Assembly (NCBI GenBank): GCA_917880885.1
Contig: OU862920.1
Coordinates: 37,545,019-37,609,018, forward strand
Source of the DNA: Limnephilus marmoratus
Lineage: Eukaryota > Arthropoda > Insecta > Trichoptera > Limnephilidae
Direction of reading: 5' to 3'
DNA length: 64,000 nucleotides
The notes beneath the pieces are model-generated. The model did no database searches, was not told the origin of the DNA, and saw only the letters and a program-made list of their open reading frames with translations. The translations under genes were made by a program, and so were the position numbers. This document shows positions 22,370 through 31,560 of this stretch, piece after piece. Within the stretch, counting starts at the first letter, position 1. Every line of letters starts with the position of its first letter.

Positions 22370-22520
22370 TGCAAACTTTGCCTTCACTCCCGCGTTCCCC
22401 TTTCCACCTTCCCCGTTCACCCTCTCCCCCGTCCCGCAAATTCCTCTCCCGCATTCCATATATTCAATCCCAGTACATTCAGTTTTCAAACAGCTCGGGT
22501 GCCACCTATTACAATTTTTT
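22370..22520 (+). repeat. R6 fragment
   Basis: CT-rich body (CCCGCGTTCCCCTTTCCACC) followed by CATTCAGTTTTCAAACAGCTC and GTGCCACCTATTACAATTTT, matching 27815-27870 in R6. Confidence 0.5.
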
Positions 22521-23309
22521 TGTTCAAATTTTCATTTTTCGTAAGTATAATACAAATGTTCATTTCTGTATATTACAAGAACAATCAACCAAATTTGTTA
22601 CCTACCATAGGTACCTATTTAAAATATCTATAATTAAAAAAAACATATACACAATTATTTTAACACAAAAAACAGCTGCCTGCTAAATTCAATATCATCA
22701 AACGCGCGAACTGTCAAACGTGCGAAGTTAAAATAGTCGTAAAGTTTTATGAAATTTTCTGCGCAATTTTCTTAATTTTTCTTTCCGTAAGAACCTTCTA
22801 CGAAGTGTTAGAAAACTTAAAAAAAATATGAATAAAATAGGTAAAGTCGTTCTGAAGTTACGGCGTGACCAAGGAAGAAAGGGATTCATATATAGGTATA
22901 TACAAATAAATCTTGGATGAAAAAAATGCTATACGATTATATTATATTTTTAAATTTTTTATACAATTGTTAAGCATATGGAACCATTGTCTATTTCTAA
23001 GCTTTATGAAAAAAATTGTAACCATATGCACCCAAAAAGCCCCGTGGGTGTATAAAAGGTAGCAAATACAAAAATAAAAATTAATATTAATAATAATGTT
23101 CGGATCATTTGTATAGCGCCGTTTTCGTGAGACACCTCAAGAGCGTTTTGATTAGTAATATTTACACAATCATAATGTGTACAGCGACGTTTATGTAGAC
23201 GTTCACAGAAAAAAAACCCAATTAATTAGTGAGTTTTTTTCGATTGGTTTGCCAGCGATGAGGCATGCGTACAAAAAGCTTTAGAAAAAATGATTTAAGG
23301 CATGCGTAG

Positions 23310-23519
23310 AAAAAGCCGGCGACCCCGGCCTACGCCGCGCCGCGCTGTCTACGCCTCAGATCGCTGCGCTGATATTAGCCCGTGGCGCAGAGCGATGATG
23401 ACAGCTACTACAGAGCGCTCAGCCGCTCATCCGATATCCCAATGAGGGTAACTCAGAATATTACCAAAGATCATCTTCGTATGCCTAGAAGAACCAAAAC
23501 TGTTATGCGAAAGGTATGT
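23310..23519 (+). other. candidate CpG-rich promoter and first coding exon
   Basis: A CG-rich block (CCTACGCCGCGCCGCGCTGT) is followed by an open stretch with no stop from about 23380 that contains ATG at 23444 and reads MRVTQNITKDHLRMPRRTKT, then VMRK. It is open right up to AAG|GTATGTT (donor-like, about 23513), after which it stops. No repeat copy is seen in the window. This is what a 5' untranslated region plus short first exon would look like, but no family is recognised and no downstream exon is visible. Confidence 0.3.
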
Positions 23520-23704
23520 TAAAATATTGAGTGAAAATATTTTACTATATTTTTATACTACCTAAGTTCTTGCTTGTCTGCAAATACCTAAACAGATTTA
23601 GGTGTACTGTTTTTGTTTAGATAAAATGTGATGAACTACATTATTTTTAATTTAAAATAAAACAATAACTTTGTAAACACCATTTTTATTTTTTATACTT
23701 TATG

Positions 23705-23743
23705 CCGACCGGGTTTCGCCACAACCGTAGCTTCATCAGGGCA
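23705..23743 (-). ncRNA. hammerhead-like core, PLE family D left
   Basis: Minus strand: stem I TGCC/GGCA, CTGATGA, one extra A, stem II GCTAC/GTGGC, GAAAC, then ACCCGGT and C at the cleavage-type position. The right-arm copy has GTAGC, which restores a Watson-Crick pair. Confidence 0.5.
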
Positions 23744-23771
23744 GTATAATACTCTACTAACATTAGGTTAC

Positions 23772-24190
23772 ATGTGTGTTATAATTTATAATTTACCAAA
23801 AATGGGCTGGACTGGTCAAGTGGAGGAGGAGGAAGAAGGCATAGATGGAGAATTGGGAAGGGAACGGACGTGTTCTTTATCAATAGGGAACAATCTTAGT
23901 ATGGGACTTTTATTTAAATTTAGTAGGTTATTAACTACCTTGCTATTAGTGTTTATGGCTTGTTTGTCCAACCTTACACCGATATTGTTTTTATAAATAA
24001 GTTTGGCGCCAGCGTTTTTGTCAAATTTATTGTCTTTTTCGATCAAGTGGTTTGCAAAATTCTGAAAATCCAGAGCTGTGTAAACATCTAAGATGTTCTT
24101 TGACACGGGTGTTTATGTTACGCGCTGTTTTACCAATAAAAAAAAACTGGGCAGTCGCTGCATTGAAGTGAATAAATTCCCGAGTGAGAT
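23772..24190 (-). pseudogene. Penelope-like element GIY-YIG endonuclease, frameshifted remnant
   Basis: Read from high to low coordinates, the frames contain GIYSLQCSDCPVFF, then FFIGKTARNINTRVKEHL, then FANHLIEKDNKFDKNAG and a long tail (LDKQAINTNSKVVNNLLNLN). These are the GIY...(F/Y)IG...R..EH and A.H..E..H-like blocks of the PLE endonuclease domain, spread over at least two frames. The reverse-transcriptase part is absent. The first 150 bases of the C-terminal tail are duplicated in the opposite arm. Confidence 0.7.
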
Positions 24191-24401
24191 AGACTATCGC
24201 AGATAATAGCAAGGTAGTTAATAACCTACTAAATTTAAATAAAAGTCCCATACTAAGATTGTTCCCTATTGATTCGTCCGTTCCCTTCCCAATTCTCCAT
24301 CTATGCCTTCTTTCTCCTCCTCCACTTGACGAGTTCAGCCCATTTTTGGTAAAGTATATATTATAACACAGATGTAACCTAATGTTAGTAGAGTATTATA
24401 C

Positions 24402-24442
24402 TGCCCTGATGAAGCTACGGTTGTAGCGAAACCCGGTCGGCA
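24402..24442 (+). ncRNA. hammerhead-like core, PLE family D right
   Basis: Plus strand: stem I TGCC/GGCA (4 bp), CTGATGA (24406-24412), one extra A, stem II GCTAC-GGTT-GTAGC (5 bp), GAAAC (24428-24432), ACCCGGT, and C24438 as the cleavage-type base. All hammerhead elements are present apart from the extra base. Confidence 0.55.
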
Positions 24443-24558
24443 TAAAGTATAAAAAATAAATGTGGTGTTTACAAAGTTATTGTTTTATTTTAAATTAATA
24501 ATTTCACATCAAAAAGTATCCGCTTCATATAAACAAATACATTATTTTTATTATAAGT

Positions 24559-24976
24559 AATAATTATTAGCCTGAAACACTCCTCTAAATTGAAAAAAAT
24601 CTCCCGAGAAAAGATACATGCCGCCGACGGTTTTTCTGATCAGGGTACCGAGCATGGTCGATCGATATAGGTTTTATCGAAAATGTCGGTAACTTGTTAT
24701 CGCTACCTAGTACGACTGCAGGCCGCTAACGAACTAACAACAGTTCACAACGATTAAGGGTTCCTATTTTATTTGTCGTGAACTATTGTTTGTTCGTTAG
24801 CGGCCTGCAGTCATGCTCGGGAGCGATGACAAGTTACCGACATTCTCGATAAAACCTATATCGATCGACCATGCTAGGGGGCCTGAAGGACACGGTTCGA
24901 GTACCGTCGGCGGCATGTATCTTTTCTCGGGAGATTTTTTTAATGTGTATGAGTATTTCAGGCTAATAATTATTAT
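24559..24976. mobile_element. nested foldback element enclosing an M1 copy
   Basis: The outer arms (about 24559-24630 and 24903-24976) pair TAATAATTATTAGCCTGAAA with its complement and AAAAGATACATGCCGCCGAC with its complement, so the whole region can fold into one long hairpin. The M1 foldback lies centrally. Confidence 0.65.
24651..24875. mobile_element. foldback MITE M1, copy 1
   Basis: ~85-bp inverted ends starting AGCATGGTCGATCGATATAG and running through GGTTTTATCGAAAATGTCGG to CTGCAGGCCGCTAACGAAC, separated by a ~50-bp centre. Other copies are at 50250-50476 (complete) and about 53622-53735 (half). No coding capacity. Confidence 0.7.
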
Positions 24977-25261
24977 TTATAATAATTGTTACCCTTTGTA
25001 ATATGCATAAAAATCTAGTCTTAAACATTAGTTTATCAATTAAAAATAATAATTAAATTTTTTTTTGTTACATAATACAATAATAAATTGGTTAAAAGAT
25101 ATGGACCACAATGTTAATTATATGGAGAACACTAAACAGAACACCAATACAAATGTGATCTATGCCGATTTGAAAAAAAAATCCGATTTCGCAAAGAGCC
25201 TTTTACATAGGACCTTTCAACTCTTGAATCCCAAAGAAAGTAATGAAGTTGATTACATAAA

Positions 25262-25400
25262 GAAAGAATTTCGACTCCCGCTGCGGTGCAAGACGATGGG
25301 TTGAGAGAGACCAGTTGAAGATGTCAAAGAGTCTCCCTAAACTGGCCTCTCCTGATCCGGCCTGCCGTGCGGCTGGTGGGCCGGCGCATCCGCCCACAAT
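25262..25400 (-). repeat. LINE-tail (SINE-like) repeat, internal fragment
   Basis: Contains CCGCTGCGGTGCAAGACGA, GAGTCTCCCTAAACTGGCCT and GATCCGGCCTGCCGTGCGGC, matching the interior of the copies at 41785-42320 and 42842-43155. Both ends of the element are missing. Confidence 0.5.
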
Positions 25401-25524
25401 ATATTACACCAAATGAAATTTCAATACATGGACACCCTACATAATATTTTCACATTATAGTGCATCAGCTTCCTTCACCTTTGAAGGTACCCATTATCGG
25501 TAAGAAATATTAATGCAAAAACAT

Positions 25525-25590
25525 GTGTGCGGTTTACCGCGGTAGAAGTGAAGCCTTCAGAAAATTAAACCTCGAAATCAGGAGTAGGAT
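25525..25590 (+). repeat. type 3 module, left part, split by a PLE
   Basis: GTGTGCGGTTTACCGCGGTA, then GAAGTGAAGCCTTCAG. The module breaks at AACTGTAGGAT (25591-25601), which is repeated at 26222-26232 after the PLE. Confidence 0.55.
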
Positions 25591-25601
25591 AACTGTAGGA
25601 T

Positions 25602-26221
25602 ATATTATAATAAAACAAATATAAAACTTTATTCCACTTAATTTTAACGTAACTTTGTAATGAATAAGCAATTAGAATCATTTGATATGTTCCCGCTTTT
25701 GTAGCCAGTGTAATTTTCATAATAATTGCGAAATTGAAATATGTATTTAGTTTAGACCATTCCTACTCCAATGTAAACATGTATCCCTTCAAAAAGCAAT
25801 TAAAAAAATCCCAAACATCATAAATATAATAACGATTTGACGATAAAATTAGGTCATTAATAATTCATATTACTTGTAAGGCTTTTCCCTGAACAACATT
25901 GAAGTGAGCTACAAAACCCAAGGTAATTAGCCTACTGGAATTACTAAATTATTTAGAAATTCGACAGTCTAAAACGACTTAGTAACAAAAATATAATTAA
26001 TATAATTAAAACCCTTGTAGACCGCCCCTCTCCCCCTCCCCCTCTCCATTATGTTATGTATATAAACTGTAGACTAAGAATTATTTGTAACAGTCTGAAG
26101 ATGGCTCTGACGAGCTGAAACCGGTTTCAGTCAATAAAATTAAGTTTTTTGTTTGTTTTGTTATAATATATTATAATGGAATTCCACAACGAATTGTCAA
26201 TTGTTCAAAAATAGAAATAAT
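25602..26221 (+). mobile_element. PLE family B copy 2 with 11-bp target duplication
   Basis: Shares with 10583-11140 the A-rich start (AAACAAATATAAAAC), the spacer (CAAGGTAATTAGCCTACTGG, GAAATTCGACAGTCTAAAAC, CCGCCCCTCTCCCC) and the core. It is flanked by AACTGTAGGAT direct repeats and splits a type 3 module, so the insertion is directly demonstrated. It ends with ATAATGGAATTCCACAACGA. No protein remains. Confidence 0.7.
26090..26130 (+). ncRNA. hammerhead-like core, PLE family B copy 2
   Basis: CTGAAGA (26095-26101), one extra T, stem II GGCTC-TGAC-GAGCT, GAAAC (26117-26121), ACCGGT, T. Against copy 1 (GGCC/GGCT, or GGCCT/AGGCT at 11030) the stem changes on both sides and stays paired. Stem I is weak here. 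Confidence 0.45.
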
Positions 26222-26437
26222 AACTGTAGGATTTATTTATTATAAAATTTGTTTTACATTTTATTCTACGAAACACCGCAAAAAGAGGAGGCCAAAATTC
26301 CACGAAACACCACACAAAAAAGACACCGATTATTTTATCTCATTCTCTCGCAGGTTAAATCTTATATGTATCTCGCTCGTTTCTTTTTCATCGAGTTTCA
26401 AATCATAACGGTGCTAAAGAACTTTTCACTTCGACAA
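26222..26437 (+). repeat. type 3 module, right part
   Basis: Resumes with AACTGTAGGAT, a small duplication of ACGAAACACC blocks, then ATCTCATTCTCTCGCAGG and TCGAGTTTCAAATCATAACG to GGTGCTAAAGAACTTTTCAC. Confidence 0.5.
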
Positions 26438-26501
26438 TGTTGTCCTTTCAATATCTGTATTATTTTGTGTTGTTATATTACTTTTTAAAATTGTTTCCAT
26501 G

Positions 26502-26684
26502 CCAACTCAGAATGATAAGAGAACCACCACAGAAAGGTCATTAAAAGCTACGAAAAAATAATTCAAAAATAGCCGGTAACCCTAACCTAACTTAAAACCT
26601 ATTTAACCAATTTTTTAATATTTTTTATCATCACTCCTAATGACCTTTGTAAGGTGGTTCTGAGTTGGTTTCATTCTGAGTTGG
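26502..26684. mobile_element. MITE M2, copy 1
   Basis: 183 bp with inverted ends CCAACTCAGAATGA / TCATTCTGAGTTGG, subterminal GAAAGGTCATTAAAAGC against CTCCTAATGACCTTTGTAAG, and a central CCTAACCTAACTTAAAACC. It matches 30118-30302 and, more loosely, 29470-29620 and 45150-45285. Confidence 0.7.
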
Positions 26685-26689
26685 CCGGT

Positions 26690-27490
26690 CACCCTTTTAA
26701 TTATGTATCATAATAACATAACACCACCTTGTCCCAGTGAAGTTAAAAACTGAATAGTAAATCATGATTTTTATCATGTAAAGAAACAAAAAATAAATAA
26801 ATTTTACAAAATAATATGTTTTTCTGGAAAGCGCTAAAATAAACGTTTGAACTCTATGTATAATTTATTATTCATGGATATGAATTTTCGGAAGAGACGA
26901 GATAGCTTATTATGAATTCTGTTTTTATACGTCTTATTTCATGTGGGAATTAATTCCAAGCTTTGAGACTTGATCTCTTAGGTTAAACGTATTGTACATG
27001 AATGTTTTTGTTATCAAATGAACTTTGTAACATTCTGAATGTAGTATGTAGAGAATTATATGCCGCAAGAATTAGAATGAGTACCTTGAGCATGGATAAG
27101 TCAATGGCTGAATTCTCTTTAACGACGACACAACACATTTTATCATCACCACAAACCAAAGATGTTGAAATATAAGTAGATGTGCTATCTGCTGTTTTTA
27201 CTATGTGGGTATGCGCTTCCGGGTGTCGCCAATATTGTTTACCAATTAACAAATAAACTAAAAGAACAAATAATTAACGAATAAACCAAACGAACGTTAC
27301 ACTAAATGACCGAATTCTTTCCTTATTCAAAATATATTGTTAACCAATATTAATGCACATTCTCAAAAAATCAACGAAATGAACAAATTCTTTTTGTATG
27401 AAAACTACGCTAATTAGCGCGTAGTCCGGCGACAGTTGCGCGGACACCATAGCATATCTCTTCTGTATTTGAATATCTTTGCCACAAACC
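26690..27490. other. unassigned DNA
   Basis: The minus-strand frame 26983-27252 (89 codons) has no recognisable motif. No repeat copy seen. Confidence 0.35.
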
Positions 27491-27567
27491 ATTATATTAG
27501 ATCCTTGTATATGAAATTGGCGTTTTGTATGGGAGGAACATAAAGTCGATTTTTTTAAATATAATAT

Positions 27568-28028
27568 ACTAGCTGGTACCCGGCATGCGTTGCTATGCCA
27601 TTTAATAAAGAAATTGTTTCTCCCTGCGTGTCCTTTCCCATTCGTCCTGTACCCCTTCCGCCTCCCCTCCCTATCACGCGTCCCCTTTCCCACTCGCTCC
27701 CACTCCACCTCCTCCACCTTCCCTCTCCCCACTCCACTACCCCCCTTCCCCCCGAGTTCCCCTCCCCCACCTGAGGTCCCCTCCCCCTCCCCCCATCCGC
27801 ATTCCTTACATTCATTCCCGGCACATTCAGTTTTCACAACAGCTCGCGTGCCACCTATTGCAATTTTTTTATACAAATTTCGTAATGCCAGAGCTCACTA
27901 GTAGTTTTATACAAACCTTGTCGTGACAATAACGAACACACAAAAAAAAAGAATTATCCAATTTGGTGCAGTAATTTGGAAGTTATGCGCGTTTATACAT
28001 TTCGGCGATTCATTTTTATTTATATAAA
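27568..28028 (+). mobile_element. retroposon R6, full-length-looking copy inside the mariner
   Basis: Begins CTAGCTGGTACCCGGCATGC, continues with a C/T-rich body, GTGCCACCTATTGCAATTTT and AATGCCAGAGCTCACTAGTA, and ends TTCGGCGATTCATTTTTATT. The inverted copy is at 56883-57291. Long frames on both strands (27340-27876 minus, 27590-27901 plus) reflect pyrimidine bias and are not genes. Confidence 0.6.
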
Positions 28029-28035
28029 TTTATAT

Positions 28036-28585
28036 TTAATCAAAGTATGTACCATTGCTATCTATGCAATTTTTCCATCTCATGGGTAGTTCATCGATCC
28101 CTTTACTAAAAAAACCATTCGGACGGGAATTAATAAAATCTTTAAAGGCGGTTTGCACTGCCCCATCGGAGTTGAATTTTTTCCCTTGCAAGAAGTTATC
28201 CAAATTTCGAAAAAAAAATGGTAATCTGTTGGGGCAAGGTCACGAGAGTACGGTAGATGTCTTAGACATTCCCATTGAAGCTCCTCTAATTTGCTAGCCG
28301 TCTGTTGTGCAGTGTGTGGTCTAGCGTTATAACGCGCGTTTGTTGATTTGCTTCACTCAATTCGTGAGGTACCCACCTTTCAAGCTTTTTCACCTTCCCA
28401 ATTTGCTTCAAGTGGAATAAAACAGTTTTATCACTAACACCGCAGCCTGCAGCTATCTCGGACGTGGTTTGCGATGGATCCGCTTCCACAATAGCCTTCA
28501 ATTCTTCATTATCAACTTTGATCTCCGGCCGTCCAAATTTGAATTTGGAATTCCTAACCAAAGAGAAGATGTTTGGGATCAAAGT
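28036..28585 (-). pseudogene. mariner transposase, deleted and frameshifted
   Basis: The N-terminal segment (28286-28582) reads FGRPEIKVDNEELKAIVEAD, then SQTTSEIAAGCGVSDKTVLF and IGKVKKLERWVPHELSEANQ: the helix-turn-helix DNA-binding half of a mariner transposase. It jumps without the central catalytic region to the C-terminal segment (WECLRHLPYSRDLAPTDYHF, ..., GTYFD then stop at 28036-28038). The third catalytic aspartate region (DLAPTDYH) survives in a shifted frame; the first two are deleted. It spans about 185 codons where ~340-350 are usual, so it cannot transpose on its own. The plus-strand frame 28055-28297 is its shadow. Confidence 0.85.
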
Positions 28586-28736
28586 TGCCAGTACGGCAAA
28601 ACGCCAATTTCATATGTAAGGACCTAATATTATCACTTTAGCAGCTATCAGGAAATTAACGAACTGACCAAATATGTATAAGTTTCTCTATAATAATAAT
28701 TATTTATGATCCAACAACTTAATCATTAAATGTATT

Positions 28737-29054
28737 TTTGAAGTAAAACTTCTTTACGCACGCTTGCCTGAGGAGTAAGCCGGCGAATGCGTGACGAGAG
28801 CGTTACGAAAAGCGATGCGAACGGTAGTTGAGGTTGAGAGGGAGTACGCTTCGTAGAGAGAGAGGTGCGAGCACACATTTTCTGTTTCTCTTTCTATCAT
28901 AGCCAGTTACGTTACACAGTGCAGGCCAATTGTCTGTATCACACTGTAGGAGCAACAGAGAGCAGTGCGCGCGCATATTTTCTATCTGTCTTCTTATCAT
29001 ATAAAATAGATGGAGTAGAAGTTTTACTTCAGTTGTGTGATCTAAAGCACACTA
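28737..29054 (-). repeat. CGAGTGTG-family module, long type 1
   Basis: Reverse-oriented partner of 339-700: GAAGTAAAACTTCTTTACGC, GAGAGCGTTACGAAAAGCG, GTGCGAGCACACATTTTCTG, then GAAGTTTTACTTCAG and the hairpin ending near CACACTAG. Frames on both strands are not genes. Confidence 0.6.
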
Positions 29055-29469
29055 GTTTTTTTTGACATATATCAAAATGTTTCCGTTATTACTCTGTTCA
29101 TAGAATGCTAATATTAAAGTCGTAAGAATTATGATAGGAAAAAGTTGAAGCCAGAACATGAAACCGAATATTTGATTTGTATTTTTTGCCGAACAAGCAA
29201 ATGCCTGACTAATTGAGCTACTCAGCCTATCTGTCATCCCGCCAAACGAATACCATTAGCGTTTCTTATTTATATCTTAGTCTCGAGTCCGCTCGCCTTT
29301 TTTCTGTAAGAAATGATGAATTCGTAAAATAATAATTTTCGTGAAAATATTCCTTTTAAGTAAAGATTTTTTTGGATCAAATTTTAATGTGTCAGTATGT
29401 AACAGCCCATCAGCATAGTAAATATGGTGATCGGACGACTCAACGTCGTGCGACATTATCACCTCCTTT

Positions 29470-29620
29470 GAAAAGTCATTAAAAGCAAAGATTTTTTTGT
29501 TATATAGGTTACATTATGTTAGGTTACGGGCTATTTCTTAATTTTTTTTTAACTCTTAATAAGTTTTCAAAGGGGTGTTGACATGCCACTTTGTTGAGTT
29601 GTCATGGAACCTGTACACAC
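29470..29620 (+). repeat. M2-related repeat, left of M4
   Basis: GAAAAGTCATTAAAAGCAAAG, TTATGTTAGGTTACGGGCTA and GTTGAGTTGTCATGGAACC resemble half of MITE M2. Together with sequence right of M4 (30086-30330) it forms an outer inverted context around M4. Confidence 0.4.
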
Positions 29621-29625
29621 ACACA

Positions 29626-30057
29626 GGAGGCGTCTACTAATATCTACAGGAATTCCAAAAACTGAAAAAATCGAACTAATATCTATGAGAATCAAAGTGT
29701 TGACGAATATCTACAGCTCAAACTGTTGATTAATATCTATGAGAACCAAAGTGTTGACGAATATCTACAGCACTGGCAGAGGTTGGATTTGCAACTATGT
29801 ATAGCATATTGGAATAACGTAATATTGCGTATGCAGTTTAAAAAACTTAATTTATGTAAGTGTGTATGTAAAAATCCCTAATATCGGACTATTGGACACA
29901 TTTAGCTGATTAGTCCAACCTACGCTCTGTAGATATTAGTTCAACCTACGCTATGTAGATATTAGTCAACACTCTGAAGTTCGTAGATATTAGTTCAACA
30001 TATGAGCTGTAGATATTCGTCCGACATACAGGCTGTAGATATTAGTATCTGGAGTCC
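29626..30057. mobile_element. TIR element M4, copy 2
   Basis: 432 bp, reverse orientation relative to 14966-15505. It keeps the same TIRs (GGAGGCGTCTACTAATATC, inverted GGACTCCAGATACTAATATC), the same arrays of TAGATATTAGT/ATTCGTC units and the same centre (GGACACATTTAGCTGATTAG). It is shorter by about 110 bp, mainly through fewer array units. AC/GT microsatellite flanks both sides. Confidence 0.7.
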
Positions 30058-30117
30058 ATACACATATACATATATATGTGTGTGTACTGGTTCCACGACA
30101 ACTCAACGGTGACCAAA

Positions 30118-30302
30118 CAACTCAGAATGAAACCAACTCAGAAGCATCTCAGAAAGGTCGTTAAGAGTGATGATAAAAAAAATTTAAAAAATTGGTTAAA
30201 TAGGTTAAGTTAGGTTAGGGTTACCGGCTATTTTAAAATTATTTTTTCATTGCTTTTAATGACCTTTCTGAGGTCTTTCTGAGTTGGTTTCATTCTGAGT
30301 TG
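30118..30302. mobile_element. MITE M2, copy 2
   Basis: Inverted ends CAACTCAGAATGAAACCAAC / GTTGGTTTCATTCTGAGTTG with subterminal GAAAGGTCGTTAAGAG and TTTTAATGACCTTTCTGAGG. The centre TTAGGTTAGGGTTACCGGCT is the complement of copy 1. Confidence 0.7.
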
Positions 30303-30539
30303 CCATGGAACCCAACTCAACAAAGTGCAATATTAGATTTCTGAATGGGGTTTTATGGGTCGCTCCTTTTTGTGAAAACGTTGGGTTTAATAAAAAAGTA
30401 TAAGAAGTTGAAATTTTAATTAAGTATTTATTTATTCAATTTTTTATAAAATGTAATTAAACACAAAATTAAAAATCAATCAAGTGATTAGATGCAACTC
30501 TAAAAAATAAACATAATTATTCAAGTTGAAGTAATCGTG

Positions 30540-31085
30540 GACTTCTTTAAATCAGAAATTATTGGTCGATAATCTTTAACCATCGAGAGTTGCTTCTGGT
30601 CCTCATCGGTGGTGTGAAGATGGTTGTACTTGCCTTGTCATTTGAAAATTTCGTGGAATGTACAAAAGTTTTCGCTTTGGTGTGGTCATCATCATCCTTC
30701 GAGGTCTTAACATCTTTAGTAAAAAATTTACACGAAGTGGGTCGAAAAAATTCGATTTATAATTTATAACAAAATCTTGTAAGAGAACATTGTTCGCTTC
30801 TGAAAATTTTCCAAACCATGTTTTTCGAAGGCTGGTCCTCCGTTCAATATTATTTTTCCAAGGAAACTTCATCATCGAAGAATGCAAAAACAAAAAGCTC
30901 TTCAGACAGATACCAAAGATGTTCTATATTTTACGTGGCAGCTTTTGCAAGTGATTGATCCATCTTTTCGTACACCATCAAGCCTTTCAAAAAGTATAAA
31001 TCATTCTTTGGCGCAGGTTACGGGTAAGGAGCAAGAAAGCAGTATTTTGCTTACATATCTACTGACAGTAAAAATTCAAACATTT
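30540..31085. other. unassigned, possibly single-copy sequence with facing frames
   Basis: The minus-strand frame 30603-30893 (96 codons, basic, KNNIERRTSLRKTWFGKF) shares a boundary with the plus-strand frame 30882-31106 (74 codons). On the minus strand a second frame over 30580-30720 is also open and charged (KDVKTSKDDDDHTKAKTF). No family recognised and no second copy in the window. Confidence 0.2.
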
Positions 31086-31089
31086 TTTA

Positions 31090-31560
31090 AGTTAAAACTT
31101 CTTTAGCACCGTTCTGATTTGAAACTTGAAATGAAAAATAGCGACTAAAAATAGAGAATGAGATAGTAATTTTATATTTATTTATTTCACTGGCATTCCG
31201 TTCCAATATAATTCGGTAAATCCACGGTCCCACGCAAATATCTTTTGGTCAAGTGCTATAAAGTGCCTGATGTTCAGGCCAGACATTCAGCGCACCAAGG
31301 ATCGAATCCTAAGAAATCCAAAATAAAAAATATTTTATTTTTATTTTTGTGAAATCAAAATCTGATCTTCAAACCACTCCAAAACGAACAGGTAAAGAAA
31401 ACACGAAAGAATGCGACATCTAGCTATTCCGAAAAAGAAATCACAAATATAATAAGTTGACCAAATGTATGGTAAAAGTGCACTAAAAAGAGTGCTTCAT
31501 AATCTCTTTTAGTTTTCTGAAAGTTTCACTTCTACCGCGTGTGGATTGCACACTCTGATT
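31090..31560 (-). repeat. type 3 module, split by an insert
   Basis: AAGTTAAAACTTCTTTAGCA (31091-31110) to about 31170, and AGTTTCACTTCTACCGCGTG with GGATTGCACACTCTG (about 31520-31557), are the two ends of one minus-strand type 3 module. The insert (31175-31480) contains a tRNA-like GGATCGAATCC (about 31299-31309) and a T-rich part, perhaps a SINE fragment. Confidence 0.45.

Larger units (their letters stand above)
23646..24498. mobile_element. PLE family D, head-to-head inverted pair
   Basis: Two ~290-bp arms (about 23646-23963 and 24202-24498) are near-perfect inverted repeats. Each contains the C-terminal coding tail of a PLE followed by the terminal motif TTTATGCCGACCGGGTTTCG or its complement and an A/T-rich end. 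The GIY-YIG endonuclease remnant lies between the arms. A/T-rich DNA (TAATTTAAAATAAAA) borders both ends. Confidence 0.75.
27497..28627 (-). mobile_element. mariner element, internally deleted and carrying an inserted retroposon
   Basis: Inverted ends TTAGATCCTTGTATATGAAA (27497 onward) and, from 28627 inward, TTAGGTCCTTACATATGAAA, continuing to TTGGCGTTTTG on both sides, are mariner-type TIRs beginning TTAG. Between them, on the minus strand, lie the start and end of a transposase. The CT-rich retroposon R6 (27568-28028) sits just downstream of the transposase stop, so the mariner is older than that insertion. Confidence 0.8.

Noticed and set aside
26590..26610. Telomere-type repeat (CCTAACCTAAC)
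   Set aside because: Only about two units, at the centre of MITE M2 copies and not in an array.
27340..27876. 178-codon glycine/arginine-rich protein on the minus strand
   Set aside because: It is the reverse reading of the CT-rich body of retroposon R6; the second R6 copy does not preserve the frame.
28055..28297. 80-codon plus-strand protein
   Set aside because: Antisense of the mariner transposase C-terminus, which is clearly the coding strand.
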